Shown one piece after another: positions 56,632-64,000 of a stretch of DNA of 64,000 bases. The stretch lies in contig NZ_JAAAPJ010000010.1 in assembly GCF_009909145.1 (NCBI RefSeq), positions 248,001 through 312,000 on the forward strand. Reading direction: 5' to 3'. Numbering within the stretch: position 1 is the first letter of the stretch; every line of letters starts with the position of its first letter. Origin of the DNA: Corallococcus silvisoli. GTDB lineage: Bacteria; Myxococcota; Myxococcia; Myxococcales; Myxococcaceae. The notes under the pieces are model-generated. The model saw nothing but the letters and a program-made list of their open reading frames with translations. It had not been told where the DNA came from and made no database searches. A program made the position numbers and the translations under genes.

Positions 56632-58017
56632 GTGTTCAAGAAGGTACTGGTCGCCAACCGCGGGGAGATCGCCCTTCGGGTCATCCGCGCATGCCGTGAA
56701 CTGGGTATCGCCACCGTGGCGGTGCACTCCACCGCCGACGCCAACGCGCTGCACGTGCGCTTCGCGGACGAGGCGGTCTGCATCGGGCCGCCCCCGTCCA
56801 AGGAGAGCTACCTCAACGTGCCGCAGCTGCTCTCCGCGGCGGAGATCACCCGCGCGGACGCCATCCACCCGGGCTACGGCTTCCTGTCGGAGAACGCCGA
56901 GTTCGCGGAGGTTTGCGAGAACTGCAAGATCCGCTTCATCGGGCCGCGTCCGGAGATGCTGCGGCTGATGGGCAACAAGGTGCGCGCGCGCGCCGCGGCC
57001 CGCGAGGCGGGCATGCCGCTCTTGCCCGGCAGCCCCGGCACGGTGAAGGATCCGCGCGAGGCGGAGGCGTTCGCCAAGGAGATTGGCTTCCCGGTCATCC
57101 TCAAGGCGGCGGCGGGGGGTGGCGGCAAGGGCATGAAGATCGTCCGCGAGCCGGGTGTGCTCGCGCAGGCGTTCTCCACCGCGCAGGCGGAGGCCCTGGC
57201 CAGCTTCTCCAACGGCGACCTCTACATCGAGCGGTACGTGGAGAAGCCGCGCCACATCGAGATTCAGATCGTCGCGGACGAGCACGGGAACATCATCCAC
57301 CTCAACGAGCGTGAGTGTTCGGTGCAGCGCCGGCACCAGAAGCTCATCGAGGAGAGCCCGTCCCCCGCGCTCACGCCGGAGCTTCGCCAGCGCATGGGCG
57401 AGGTGTCCGTCGCCGCGATGAAGAAGCTCCGTTACAACAACGTGGGCACCATCGAGTACCTGCTCGACGAGCGCGGCGAGTTCTACTTCATGGAGATGAA
57501 CACGCGCATCCAGGTGGAGCACCCCGTGACGGAGCTGGTCATGGGCGTGGACTTGGTGCGCGAGCAGATCCGCATGGCCTATGGACACCCGCTGCGCTTC
57601 AAGCAGGAGGACGTCCAGATCCGCGGGCACGCCATCGAGTGCCGGGTGAACGCGGAGGATCCCGTCACCTTCGCGCCGTGGCCGGGGAAGATCACCGGCT
57701 ACAGCGTGCCGGGTGGTTACGGCGTGCGCGTGGATTCCGCCGCGTATGAGAACTACACGGTGCTGCCGTACTACGACAGCCTGCTGTCGAAGCTCATCGT
57801 GCACGCGGAGGACCGCGAGACGGCCATCCGCCGCATGCAGCGCGCGCTCTCCGAGTACGTGGTGGAGGGCATCCGCACCAACATCCCCTTCCACCGGGCG
57901 GCGTTGGCGGAGGAGTCGTTCCAGGAGGGCAACTACGACACGCGGTTCGTGGAGCGCCTGCTGGCGAGCGAGACCGGTTCCCGCCGGCTGAAGAAGGCCG
58001 TGGAAGAGACGCCGTAG
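56632..58017 (+). CDS. accC: Biotin carboxylase of acetyl-CoA carboxylase
   Basis: A 461-residue ATP-grasp enzyme that carboxylates the biotin of AccB. The start VLVANRGEIALRVIRA, the P-loop AAAGGGGKGMKIVRE and the catalytic EMNTRIQVEHPVTE are classical. GTG at 56632, with GAAGGAG 7 bases upstream, was chosen; the longer frame back to 56455 overlaps accB and is not conserved. Confidence 0.97.
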   Translation: MFKKVLVANRGEIALRVIRACRELGIATVAVHSTADANALHVRFADEAVCIGPPPSKESYLNVPQLLSAAEITRADAIHPGYGFLSENAEFAEVCENCKIRFIGPRPEMLRLMGNKVRARAAAREAGMPLLPGSPGTVKDPREAEAFAKEIGFPVILKAAAGGGGKGMKIVREPGVLAQAFSTAQAEALASFSNGDLYIERYVEKPRHIEIQIVADEHGNIIHLNERECSVQRRHQKLIEESPSPALTPELRQRMGEVSVAAMKKLRYNNVGTIEYLLDERGEFYFMEMNTRIQVEHPVTELVMGVDLVREQIRMAYGHPLRFKQEDVQIRGHAIECRVNAEDPVTFAPWPGKITGYSVPGGYGVRVDSAAYENYTVLPYYDSLLSKLIVHAEDRETAIRRMQRALSEYVVEGIRTNIPFHRAALAEESFQEGNYDTRFVERLLASETGSRRLKKAVEETP

Positions 58018-58042
58018 CGCTGTCGGCCGAAGTCGTGGAAAG

Positions 58043-58071
58043 CCCGCTGGGCGGACGAGCGTCCAAGCGGG
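58043..58071 (+). terminator. Nested hairpin after accC
   Basis: CCCGCT (58043-58048) pairs with AGCGGG (58066-58071), enclosing a second stem GGAC/GTCC with a GAGC loop. It lies 26 bases after the accC stop. There is no T tract, so it is a possible transcript end only. Confidence 0.35.
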
Positions 58072-58103
58072 TGATCCAGCCCCAGGGGAGGGCAGGCTGT
58101 TTC

Positions 58104-58133
58104 TTGACCCGCATCGGAGGATTCCGTTAGCCT
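58104..58133 (+). promoter_or_regulatory. Possible promoter of sgmX
   Basis: TTGACC (58104-58109) is a good -35 box; TAGCCT (58128-58133), 18 bases on, is a weak -10 box. They lie 77 bases before the sgmX start, in the 192-base gap after accC. Confidence 0.35.
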
Positions 58134-58209
58134 CCGAACCTCCCCCACAGAGAAGGACTGAAACCCGCGAAGTTCCTCGGGGTTTCTGCCTGCCGGAAGC
58201 GCACGCTCG

Positions 58210-61200
58210 ATGGACAAGAACAAGATCATCGAAGCCGCCGCGAAGCTGGTCGCGAAGGGCGCGTACGACAAAGCCATCAAGGAGTACCAGAAGGTCCTGG
58301 AGGTCGACCCGAAGGACATCCGGGTCCTCCAGAAGATGGGGGAGCTGTACCAGAAGAAGAATGACAACGCGCAGGCGGCGCACTTCTTCACCAAGGTCGC
58401 GGAGAGCTACTCCTCGGACGGCTTCTTCCTCAAGGCCGTCGCCCTCTACAAGCAGGTCCTCAAGCTCAACCCGAACCTGCTCGAGGTGAACCTCAAGCTG
58501 GCGGAGCTGCACCAGCAGCTGGGGTTGATGTCGGAGGCGATGGCGTACTTCCAGATCGTCGCCAATCACTACGACAAGGCGGGCGACACCAAGTCGAGCC
58601 TCGACACCCTCAAGAAGATGGTGGATCTCGACCCGGAGAACGTGGCGTCGAAGATCAAGCTCGCGGAGCTGTACGCGCGCGAGAACATGACGAAGGAGGC
58701 GGCGCAGGAGTTCAAGCGCGCCGCGGAGTACCTGAAGCGCAACAGCCGCGCGGACGACTGGCTCCGCGTCGCGGAGCGCCTCTCCGCGCTGGAGCCTGAG
58801 AACCTGCAGCTCGCGAAGGAGCTGGCGGCGTCGTACCTGCAGCGCGGCGACCAGAAGCGCGCGCTCGCCAAGCTCCAGGTGTGCTTCAAGGCGGATGGCC
58901 GCGACGTGGAGACGCTGACGCTGCTGGCCCAGGCGTTCCAGGGGCTGGGCCAAGTCTCCAAGACGGTGTCCGTCTACAAGGAGCTCGCGAAGATCCACCA
59001 GGAGCGCGGCCGCACCGCCGAGTCCGACGGGGTGTGGACGCAGATTGAGCTGTTGGATCCGCAGGACCCGGATCTGCTCGCGCGCCGGGGGCCCGTCGCC
59101 GAACCGGAGCCCGAGCCCGCGCCGATGGCCGCGGAGCCGCATGAGGAGGCGCCCGCGTGGAGCGCTCCCGCCGCCGCGGCAGCGCCGTCCCGTCCCGCGC
59201 CCGCCGCGCCGCCCGCGGCCGTGGTACCGGCCGCGCCCGCGGGGATGAGCCGCGAGCAACTGGCCAAGCTGCTCACGGAGACGGACGTCTACGTGAAGTA
59301 CGGGCTCCACGACAAAGCGCTCGAACACCTCCGCAAGGTGTTCTCGGTGGATCCGGAGAACCTGGACGCGCACGAGAAGGCGTACCACATCTACGTGGCC
59401 GCCAATAACGACGCGCAGGCGTCCGAGCAGCTGCTCAACGTGCTGCGCCTGTGCACGCGTCGCGCGGACGTGCAGCGCGCGCAGCCGTACCTGGCGACCA
59501 TCCTCCAGGAGAACCCGGCGCATCCCGAGGTGCCCGCCTTCCTGTCCGTGCTGCGCGCGGTCGGGGGCATGGTGGCGCCGGTGGCGACGCCGGGCGTGGA
59601 GTCGCTGGAGGAGGACGCCATCCTGGTGGACTCCAACGAGGATGAGATCCTCGTCGCGGAGCCACCGGACGACGCGCTCGCGCAGCCCGAAGGCGACGAG
59701 CTGGCGCTGGCGGCGCTGAGCCACGGCACGGACTCGGACGAGATCGTCGACGACGAGGTCGCGGAGGCCACGCTCAGCGGCGAGGAAGCGGTGATGGGCG
59801 AGCCCATCAGCTCCTCCGAGAACACCGTCTACGACCTGCCCCCGCAGGATGACCTGGTGACGGGGTCCGACGAGGACTCGCTGGTGCTGGCGGACGAGCC
59901 GGGCCTGGACGGCGCCGGTCTGGACGACGAGCCGCTGGTCGCCCCGGACGACTCGCTGGCGTACCCGGCGGACTCCTTCGGGGACACGGGCGGCGACGAG
60001 CCCATGGTGCTCGCGGATGACGCGGGCGGCATGTCGCTGGGCGACGAGGACGAGCCGTCACCCACGCGCGTGCTGTCTCCGTCGCGGGCGCTGCTGGATG
60101 AAGCCGCGCCGGATACGCGGCAGCTGCCGACCCTGGGCGGGGGCGACGACGAGTCGCTTGGCGATGCCGGCATGGGGCTGGGCGAGGACGATGACGCGCC
60201 CACGCGTGTGGGCCTCGCGCCCCTGGACGTGTCCTCGCTGGACGACGCCGGGCTGGACGAGGAGTTCGCGCCCCCGGAGGACGCCCCGTACTCGGGCGGC
60301 ATGGGGCTGGGCGACGAGGACGACGACGAGCCCACCGCCGCGCATCTGGTGCTCGCGCCGCTGGAGGGCCTGTCCTACGACGAGCCGGAGCCGGAGCCCG
60401 AGGCGCTGGCGGACGCGCCGGAACCCGAGCCGGAGCCGGAGCCCGAGGCGCTGGCGGACGCGCCGGAGCCCGAGGCCGAACCCGAGGAGGAGCCCGCCGC
60501 CGAGGAGTGCGACGAGGCGTCGTTCTTCCTGGACCAGGGGCTGCTGGAAGAGGCGCGGGAGATCCTGGAGACGGTGGTCATCGCGTTCCCGGGCCACGTG
60601 CGCGCCGGGGAGTTGATGGCGCGCCTGGAGGAGATGGAGGCCGGCGGTGGCGCGGCCCCCGAGGACGACGCTCCTTCGGAGCCCGTGTCGGTGCCCTCCG
60701 TGCAGCCGGTGACGGAGGCGTCGCTCGACGACGGCGGTGGCGGTGACGCGTTCGACCTCGCGGCGCAGCTGGCTGGCGAGCTGGACGACCTGGGCGGCGA
60801 GTCGCTGGCGGCGGTGCCCCCTGCCGAGGAGGACTTCCAGTACTCGGTGGACGAGGTCTTCGCCGAGTTCAAGAAGGGCCTGGCCAAGGTGGTGAAGCCC
60901 GAGGACGTGGACACGCACTACGACCTGGGCATCGCGTACAAGGAAATGGGCCTGCTGGACGACGCCGTCCACGAGTTCGACGTGGCCCGCCAGGGCTGCG
61001 TGGGCACTGCGCGCGAGCTGGACTGCCTGACGATGATTGGCATGCTGCACACACTGCGCGGCCGTCCGGACGAATCCGTGCAGGTGTTCAAGGAAGGGCT
61101 TTCCAACGCGCTCGCGGTGGGCGAGGTGGCCAAGGCGCTGGGCTTCGAGCTGGCGAGCGCCTACGACGCGCTCAACGAGCCGGGCAAGGCGCTCTTCCAC

Positions 61201-61383
61201 TTCCAGCGTGTGGCCTCCATGGACGCGAAGTACCGCGACGTGGGGTCGCAGGTGACGCGGCTGTCGGCGGTGACCGCGCCGGAAGAGGACCCGCTGCCCC
61301 GTGCCGGAGGCAAGGCCCCCGTCACGCCCGCACCGGTTCCCGCGGCAGGCGCGCCGAAGGCTCGTAAAGTAGGGTACGTGTAG
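58210..61383 (+). CDS. sgmX: TPR polarity/pilus-activation protein SgmX
   Basis: A 1057-residue cytoplasmic protein in three parts. Residues 1-300 and 340-440 are tetratricopeptide repeats (AYDKAIKEYQKVLEVDPKD, FFLKAVALYKQVLKLNPN and others). Residues 450-760 are highly acidic and Pro/Ser/Asp-rich, with tandem EPEALADAPEPE units near 60385-60475. Residues about 765-1035 are a second TPR set (DTHYDLGIAYKEMGLLDDAV). In M. xanthus SgmX sits just after accC in the same locus; it is recruited to the leading pole by MglA-GTP and stimulates pilus formation there. The call rests on synteny, length and TPR layout. Confidence 0.85.
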   Translation: MDKNKIIEAAAKLVAKGAYDKAIKEYQKVLEVDPKDIRVLQKMGELYQKKNDNAQAAHFFTKVAESYSSDGFFLKAVALYKQVLKLNPNLLEVNLKLAELHQQLGLMSEAMAYFQIVANHYDKAGDTKSSLDTLKKMVDLDPENVASKIKLAELYARENMTKEAAQEFKRAAEYLKRNSRADDWLRVAERLSALEPENLQLAKELAASYLQRGDQKRALAKLQVCFKADGRDVETLTLLAQAFQGLGQVSKTVSVYKELAKIHQERGRTAESDGVWTQIELLDPQDPDLLARRGPVAEPEPEPAPMAAEPHEEAPAWSAPAAAAAPSRPAPAAPPAAVVPAAPAGMSREQLAKLLTETDVYVKYGLHDKALEHLRKVFSVDPENLDAHEKAYHIYVAANNDAQASEQLLNVLRLCTRRADVQRAQPYLATILQENPAHPEVPAFLSVLRAVGGMVAPVATPGVESLEEDAILVDSNEDEILVAEPPDDALAQPEGDELALAALSHGTDSDEIVDDEVAEATLSGEEAVMGEPISSSENTVYDLPPQDDLVTGSDEDSLVLADEPGLDGAGLDDEPLVAPDDSLAYPADSFGDTGGDEPMVLADDAGGMSLGDEDEPSPTRVLSPSRALLDEAAPDTRQLPTLGGGDDESLGDAGMGLGEDDDAPTRVGLAPLDVSSLDDAGLDEEFAPPEDAPYSGGMGLGDEDDDEPTAAHLVLAPLEGLSYDEPEPEPEALADAPEPEPEPEPEALADAPEPEAEPEEEPAAEECDEASFFLDQGLLEEAREILETVVIAFPGHVRAGELMARLEEMEAGGGAAPEDDAPSEPVSVPSVQPVTEASLDDGGGGDAFDLAAQLAGELDDLGGESLAAVPPAEEDFQYSVDEVFAEFKKGLAKVVKPEDVDTHYDLGIAYKEMGLLDDAVHEFDVARQGCVGTARELDCLTMIGMLHTLRGRPDESVQVFKEGLSNALAVGEVAKALGFELASAYDALNEPGKALFHFQRVASMDAKYRDVGSQVTRLSAVTAPEEDPLPRAGGKAPVTPAPVPAAGAPKARKVGYV

Positions 61384-61410
61384 CGCGTCCCCGCGAGGCC
61401 CGGCGAGCCC

Positions 61411-62352
61411 ATGACGACCTACCTCGATTTCTTCGAACTCACCCAGGAGCCGTTCTCCAACGCTCCGGTGAGCCGCTTCTATTACAACTCCGCGCAGCAC
61501 TCGCAGGCCCTCACCCGGCTGATGCACGCCGTGGGCTACATGAAGGGCCTGTCCATCCTCGTGGGCGACATCGGCGCGGGGAAGACGACGCTCGCGCGGC
61601 GCATGCTCGACTCGCTGCCAGAGTCCGAGTACGAGGCCGCGCTGCTCGTCATCATCCACTCGGGCATCACCGCCCAGTGGCTGCTGCGCCGCATCGCGCT
61701 CCAGCTGGGGGTGGAGAACCCCGCGCAGGAGAAGCTGGCGCTCCTGTCCCAGCTCTACCAGCGCCTGCTGCAAATCTATGAGTCCGGCAAGAAGGCCGTC
61801 GTCCTCATCGACGAGGCGCAGATGCTGGAGACGCGGGAGATCATGGAGGAGTTCCGGGGGCTGCTGAACCTGGAGGTCCCCGAGCGCAAGCTCATCTCCT
61901 TCGTCTTCTTCGGCCTGCCGGAGATTGAAAAGAACCTGAAGCTGGACCCGCCGCTCGCCCAGCGCGTGGCCCTCCGCTACAAGCTGGAGCCCTTCACGGC
62001 GGAGTCCACCGAGGCGTACGTGAAGCACCGGCTGAGGCTCGCCGGCTGCCCGCGCATGCCCTTCACGCCTGAGGCGCTGCTGGCGGTGCACGAGCACTCC
62101 GGCGGTACGCCGCGCGTCATCAACACCCTGTGCGACAACGCCCTCTTCGAGGCGTTCCTCGCGCGCCAGGAGTCCATCGACGCGGCGTTGGTGCACCGCA
62201 TCGGGACGAACCTGGGGCTCCAGGGCGGCTCGGCCGCCTCCCAGGCAGCCGAGCGGGCGAGCGCGCCCGCCACGTCGCTGCCCCGGACGGCGAACACGAA
62301 AATCGACCTGGCGGAGATCGACCGCTACCTCGAGGGACTCGGTAAGCTCTAG
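61411..62352 (+). CDS. ExeA/GspA-family AAA ATPase
   Basis: A 313-residue ATPase. The start YLDFFELTQEPFSNAPVSRF is the standard opening of ExeA/MshM-type proteins. Walker A is GDIGAGKTTLA, Walker B VVLIDEAQM, and SGGTPRVINTLCDNAL the sensor-2 region. The C-terminal tail beyond 265 is short and low-complexity; there is no peptidoglycan-binding domain or membrane helix, unlike Aeromonas ExeA. Relatives act in secretin assembly or polysaccharide export. It is 27 bases after sgmX and in the same direction, so a link to pili is possible. Confidence 0.8.
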   Translation: MTTYLDFFELTQEPFSNAPVSRFYYNSAQHSQALTRLMHAVGYMKGLSILVGDIGAGKTTLARRMLDSLPESEYEAALLVIIHSGITAQWLLRRIALQLGVENPAQEKLALLSQLYQRLLQIYESGKKAVVLIDEAQMLETREIMEEFRGLLNLEVPERKLISFVFFGLPEIEKNLKLDPPLAQRVALRYKLEPFTAESTEAYVKHRLRLAGCPRMPFTPEALLAVHEHSGGTPRVINTLCDNALFEAFLARQESIDAALVHRIGTNLGLQGGSAASQAAERASAPATSLPRTANTKIDLAEIDRYLEGLGKL

Positions 62353-62356
62353 CGGC

Positions 62357-64000
62357 TTGTCTCCCCCCGGCCGCAACGGTGCGCGCAAGGCGCTCTTGTG
62401 GATGCTCCTCGTGGTGTCGGGGAGCATCCTGCTCTTGCGCCAGCCGTTCACCTGGGACGCCGCCTGCACGGCGGCGCGCAGGCACCTGCCGGACCTGCTG
62501 GGCGTGGACGTGGGCATTGGCCGGTGCGAGTTGGATCCGCTCGGCTCGCGCGTGGTGCTGCACGGCGTGTCGGTGTTCGCGCCGGGAAGCGATACGCCGC
62601 TGTTCGCCGCGGACGAAGCGGAGGTGGGGCTGGGCTTCCTGTCGCCCCTGTCCCGGCGCTTCATGCTGGGCCACGTGCGCGTGCGCCATCCGCGCGTGAC
62701 GTTGGACCTGTCGCGGCCCTCCACGCGCCCGCCCTCCAAGGACGCGGCGTGCCCGCTCACGCCGCTGGCGCGCGTGGGCGTGGGGCGCATGGACATCACC
62801 GGCGCGGAGGTGCGGCTGGCCCTTCCGGAGGGCCGGAGCGTGGAGGTGGAGAACCTCGACGTGGGGTGGGTGGAGCACTGGGGCGTGATGGAGCTGGAGG
62901 TGGGCGCCCGGCAGGGGCTGGTGCGCCTGGGCGCGAGCGGCGGCGAGCTGACGCTGGGGCGGCTGGCCTTCACCGGCGCGTTGGATCCGGACGAGGGGCT
63001 GCTGGACGTGGAGCGCGCGGAGGTGGCGCTCGACGACATCACCGCCACGGTGTCCGGTCGCGTGGAGACGCTGTGCCACCCGGTGCTCGCGCTGGACGCG
63101 CAGGTGTTCCTGCCGCTGCGCACGCTGTCGCAGGCGAAGCTGCTGCCCAGGCCCGCCACCGGGCACCTGTGGACGCGGCTGTCCGTCACCGGGAAGCCCG
63201 CCGCGCTGGTGGTGGGCGCGGACCTGTCCGCGAGCAACCTGGCCTATGAGCGCTACGGTCCGCTGAGCCTCAACGCGCGCCTGTCGTACGCGGGGGACCG
63301 CGTGCGCGTGGAGTCGCTGGAGGCTCCCGTGGGCGCGGGCAAGGTGAAGCTCTCCGGCTCGCTCCAGCTCAAGCCGGACCTGCCGGTGGAGCTGTCGCTC
63401 CAGACGGAGGACGCGTCGTTCGGGCGCATCCTGGAGCGCGCGGGCGTGGCGGGCTCCTGGGTGGACTTCCCCGCGACCGCGACCGCGCACCTCACCGGGA
63501 CGCTGCTGCCCCGGCCGTCCCTGTCCGGGCCGTTGGATTTGCGCACCGGCCGCTTCGTGCTGGCGACGCGCGCGTTCGACGCGCCGGCGCGCGCGGGCAA
63601 GACGCTGCTGACCTTCGAGCGGGGCCGCGCGCAGACGGCGGTGAAGCTCCAGGGGGACCGCGTGTCCTTCACCCGCCTCACGGTGGAGTCCGGCCGCTCG
63701 CGCGTGCACGGCGAGGTGACGCTCTACTTCGACACCGCGCGCGGGCTGGACATCCAGGGCAACGGCGAGCTGGAGCTGTCGGACTTCGGCCACATCGCGG
63801 AGCTGCCGTGGTCCGGACGCGGCTCGGCGAACTACTCCATCGTGGGGCCGTATTCGGACGTGAAGGTGGACGCGAGCCTGTCCCTGCGCGACTTCGTCTT
63901 CTGGGGCTTCGGCCTGGGCGTGACGCAGGCGAAGCTGTCGTATTCGGACGGGCTGCTGTCGTTCCCGTCGCTCACCGGCCAGAAGGGGCGCACGCAGTAC
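62357..64000 (+). CDS. TamB/AsmA-like envelope protein, 5' part (runs off window)
   Basis: An open frame without stop to the window end, at least 548 residues. It begins with a signal-anchor helix (LLWMLLVVSGSILLLRQPF), then beta-rich repeats: LLGVDVGIGRCELDPLGSRV, GRMDITGAEVRLALPEG, YERYGPLSLNARLSYAGDRV. Repeated strand-turn units such as VKLSGSLQLKPDLPVELSL suggest the long groove of TamB/AsmA proteins, which move lipids or outer-membrane proteins across the periplasm. TTG at 62357, four bases after the ATPase stop, or ATG at 62402 may be the start. The C-terminus with the diagnostic DUF490 region is not visible. Confidence 0.7.
   Translation, partial: MSPPGRNGARKALLWMLLVVSGSILLLRQPFTWDAACTAARRHLPDLLGVDVGIGRCELDPLGSRVVLHGVSVFAPGSDTPLFAADEAEVGLGFLSPLSRRFMLGHVRVRHPRVTLDLSRPSTRPPSKDAACPLTPLARVGVGRMDITGAEVRLALPEGRSVEVENLDVGWVEHWGVMELEVGARQGLVRLGASGGELTLGRLAFTGALDPDEGLLDVERAEVALDDITATVSGRVETLCHPVLALDAQVFLPLRTLSQAKLLPRPATGHLWTRLSVTGKPAALVVGADLSASNLAYERYGPLSLNARLSYAGDRVRVESLEAPVGAGKVKLSGSLQLKPDLPVELSLQTEDASFGRILERAGVAGSWVDFPATATAHLTGTLLPRPSLSGPLDLRTGRFVLATRAFDAPARAGKTLLTFERGRAQTAVKLQGDRVSFTRLTVESGRSRVHGEVTLYFDTARGLDIQGNGELELSDFGHIAELPWSGRGSANYSIVGPYSDVKVDASLSLRDFVFWGFGLGVTQAKLSYSDGLLSFPSLTGQKGRTQY

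Noticed and set aside
56560..59724. Antisense open frame of 1054 codons opposite accC and sgmX
   Set aside because: His/Arg/Leu-rich composition without domains, mirroring codon bias of the opposite strand in high-GC DNA.
60058..63237. Antisense open frame of 1059 codons opposite sgmX, the ATPase and the TamB-like gene
   Set aside because: Crosses three well-supported genes and shows no recognisable motif; a GC-rich shadow.

Overview
The window is high-GC DNA (about 70% by eye) from a myxobacterium of the Myxococcaceae (Myxococcus, Corallococcus or Pyxidicoccus type). The main evidence is the type IV pilus locus: pilB-T-C-S-R, pilA-G-H-I, pilD-S2-R2 and pilM-N-O-P-Q, followed by mglC, efp, accB, accC and sgmX. 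From memory this is the Myxococcus xanthus gene neighbourhood. All identifications were made by reading translations and motifs; no database search was run.

Layout. (1) 1-850: transposase debris (IS66-type end, IS30-type remnant) and unexplained sequence. (2) 847-19206, minus strand: seven tightly packed genes around a Mur-ligase-type PgsB/CapB polyglutamate synthase and a duplicated PgsC/CapC membrane protein. The others are a giant signal-peptide protein with a beta-barrel-like end, a membrane-anchored periplasmic protein, a secreted metallohydrolase-like protein, a FemAB/GNAT-type transferase and a hexapeptide acetyltransferase. A lipoprotein paralogue of the hydrolase lies just upstream (19438-20673). 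(3) 20781-31789: accessory and housekeeping genes: S53 peptidase lipoprotein, HEAT and HAMP proteins, exonuclease-helicase of the DinG family, two tandem cupredoxin-like lipoproteins, a proline-rich protein, a small lipoprotein, a GGDEF response regulator and trmB. (4) 31870-32796: ribF. (5) 33003-54114: the type IV pilus locus. (6) 54147-61383: lipoprotein, MglC, EF-P, acetyl-CoA carboxylase subunits and SgmX. (7) 61411-64000: an ExeA-type ATPase and the start of a TamB/AsmA-like protein that leaves the window.

How the genes work together. PilB and PilT drive pilus extension and retraction on PilC. PilM-N-O-P link this to the PilQ secretin. PilD processes PilA. PilS/PilR and PilS2/PilR2 are two-component systems, and PilG-H-I are an accessory ABC system needed for pili in M. 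xanthus. MglC and SgmX belong to the polarity machinery that places pili at the leading pole. A good sigma-54 promoter (44090-44105) precedes pilA, as expected for PilR control. The pilA-G-H-I block runs opposite to its neighbours, unlike the arrangement I recall for M. xanthus.

The best candidate for an undescribed system is the 847-20673 cluster. It looks like an envelope-spanning machine making and exporting a gamma-linked amino-acid polymer, and one hydrolase-like domain family occurs in it four times: two apparently active stand-alone proteins, and two copies with lost metal ligands fused to the PgsC-like membrane protein.
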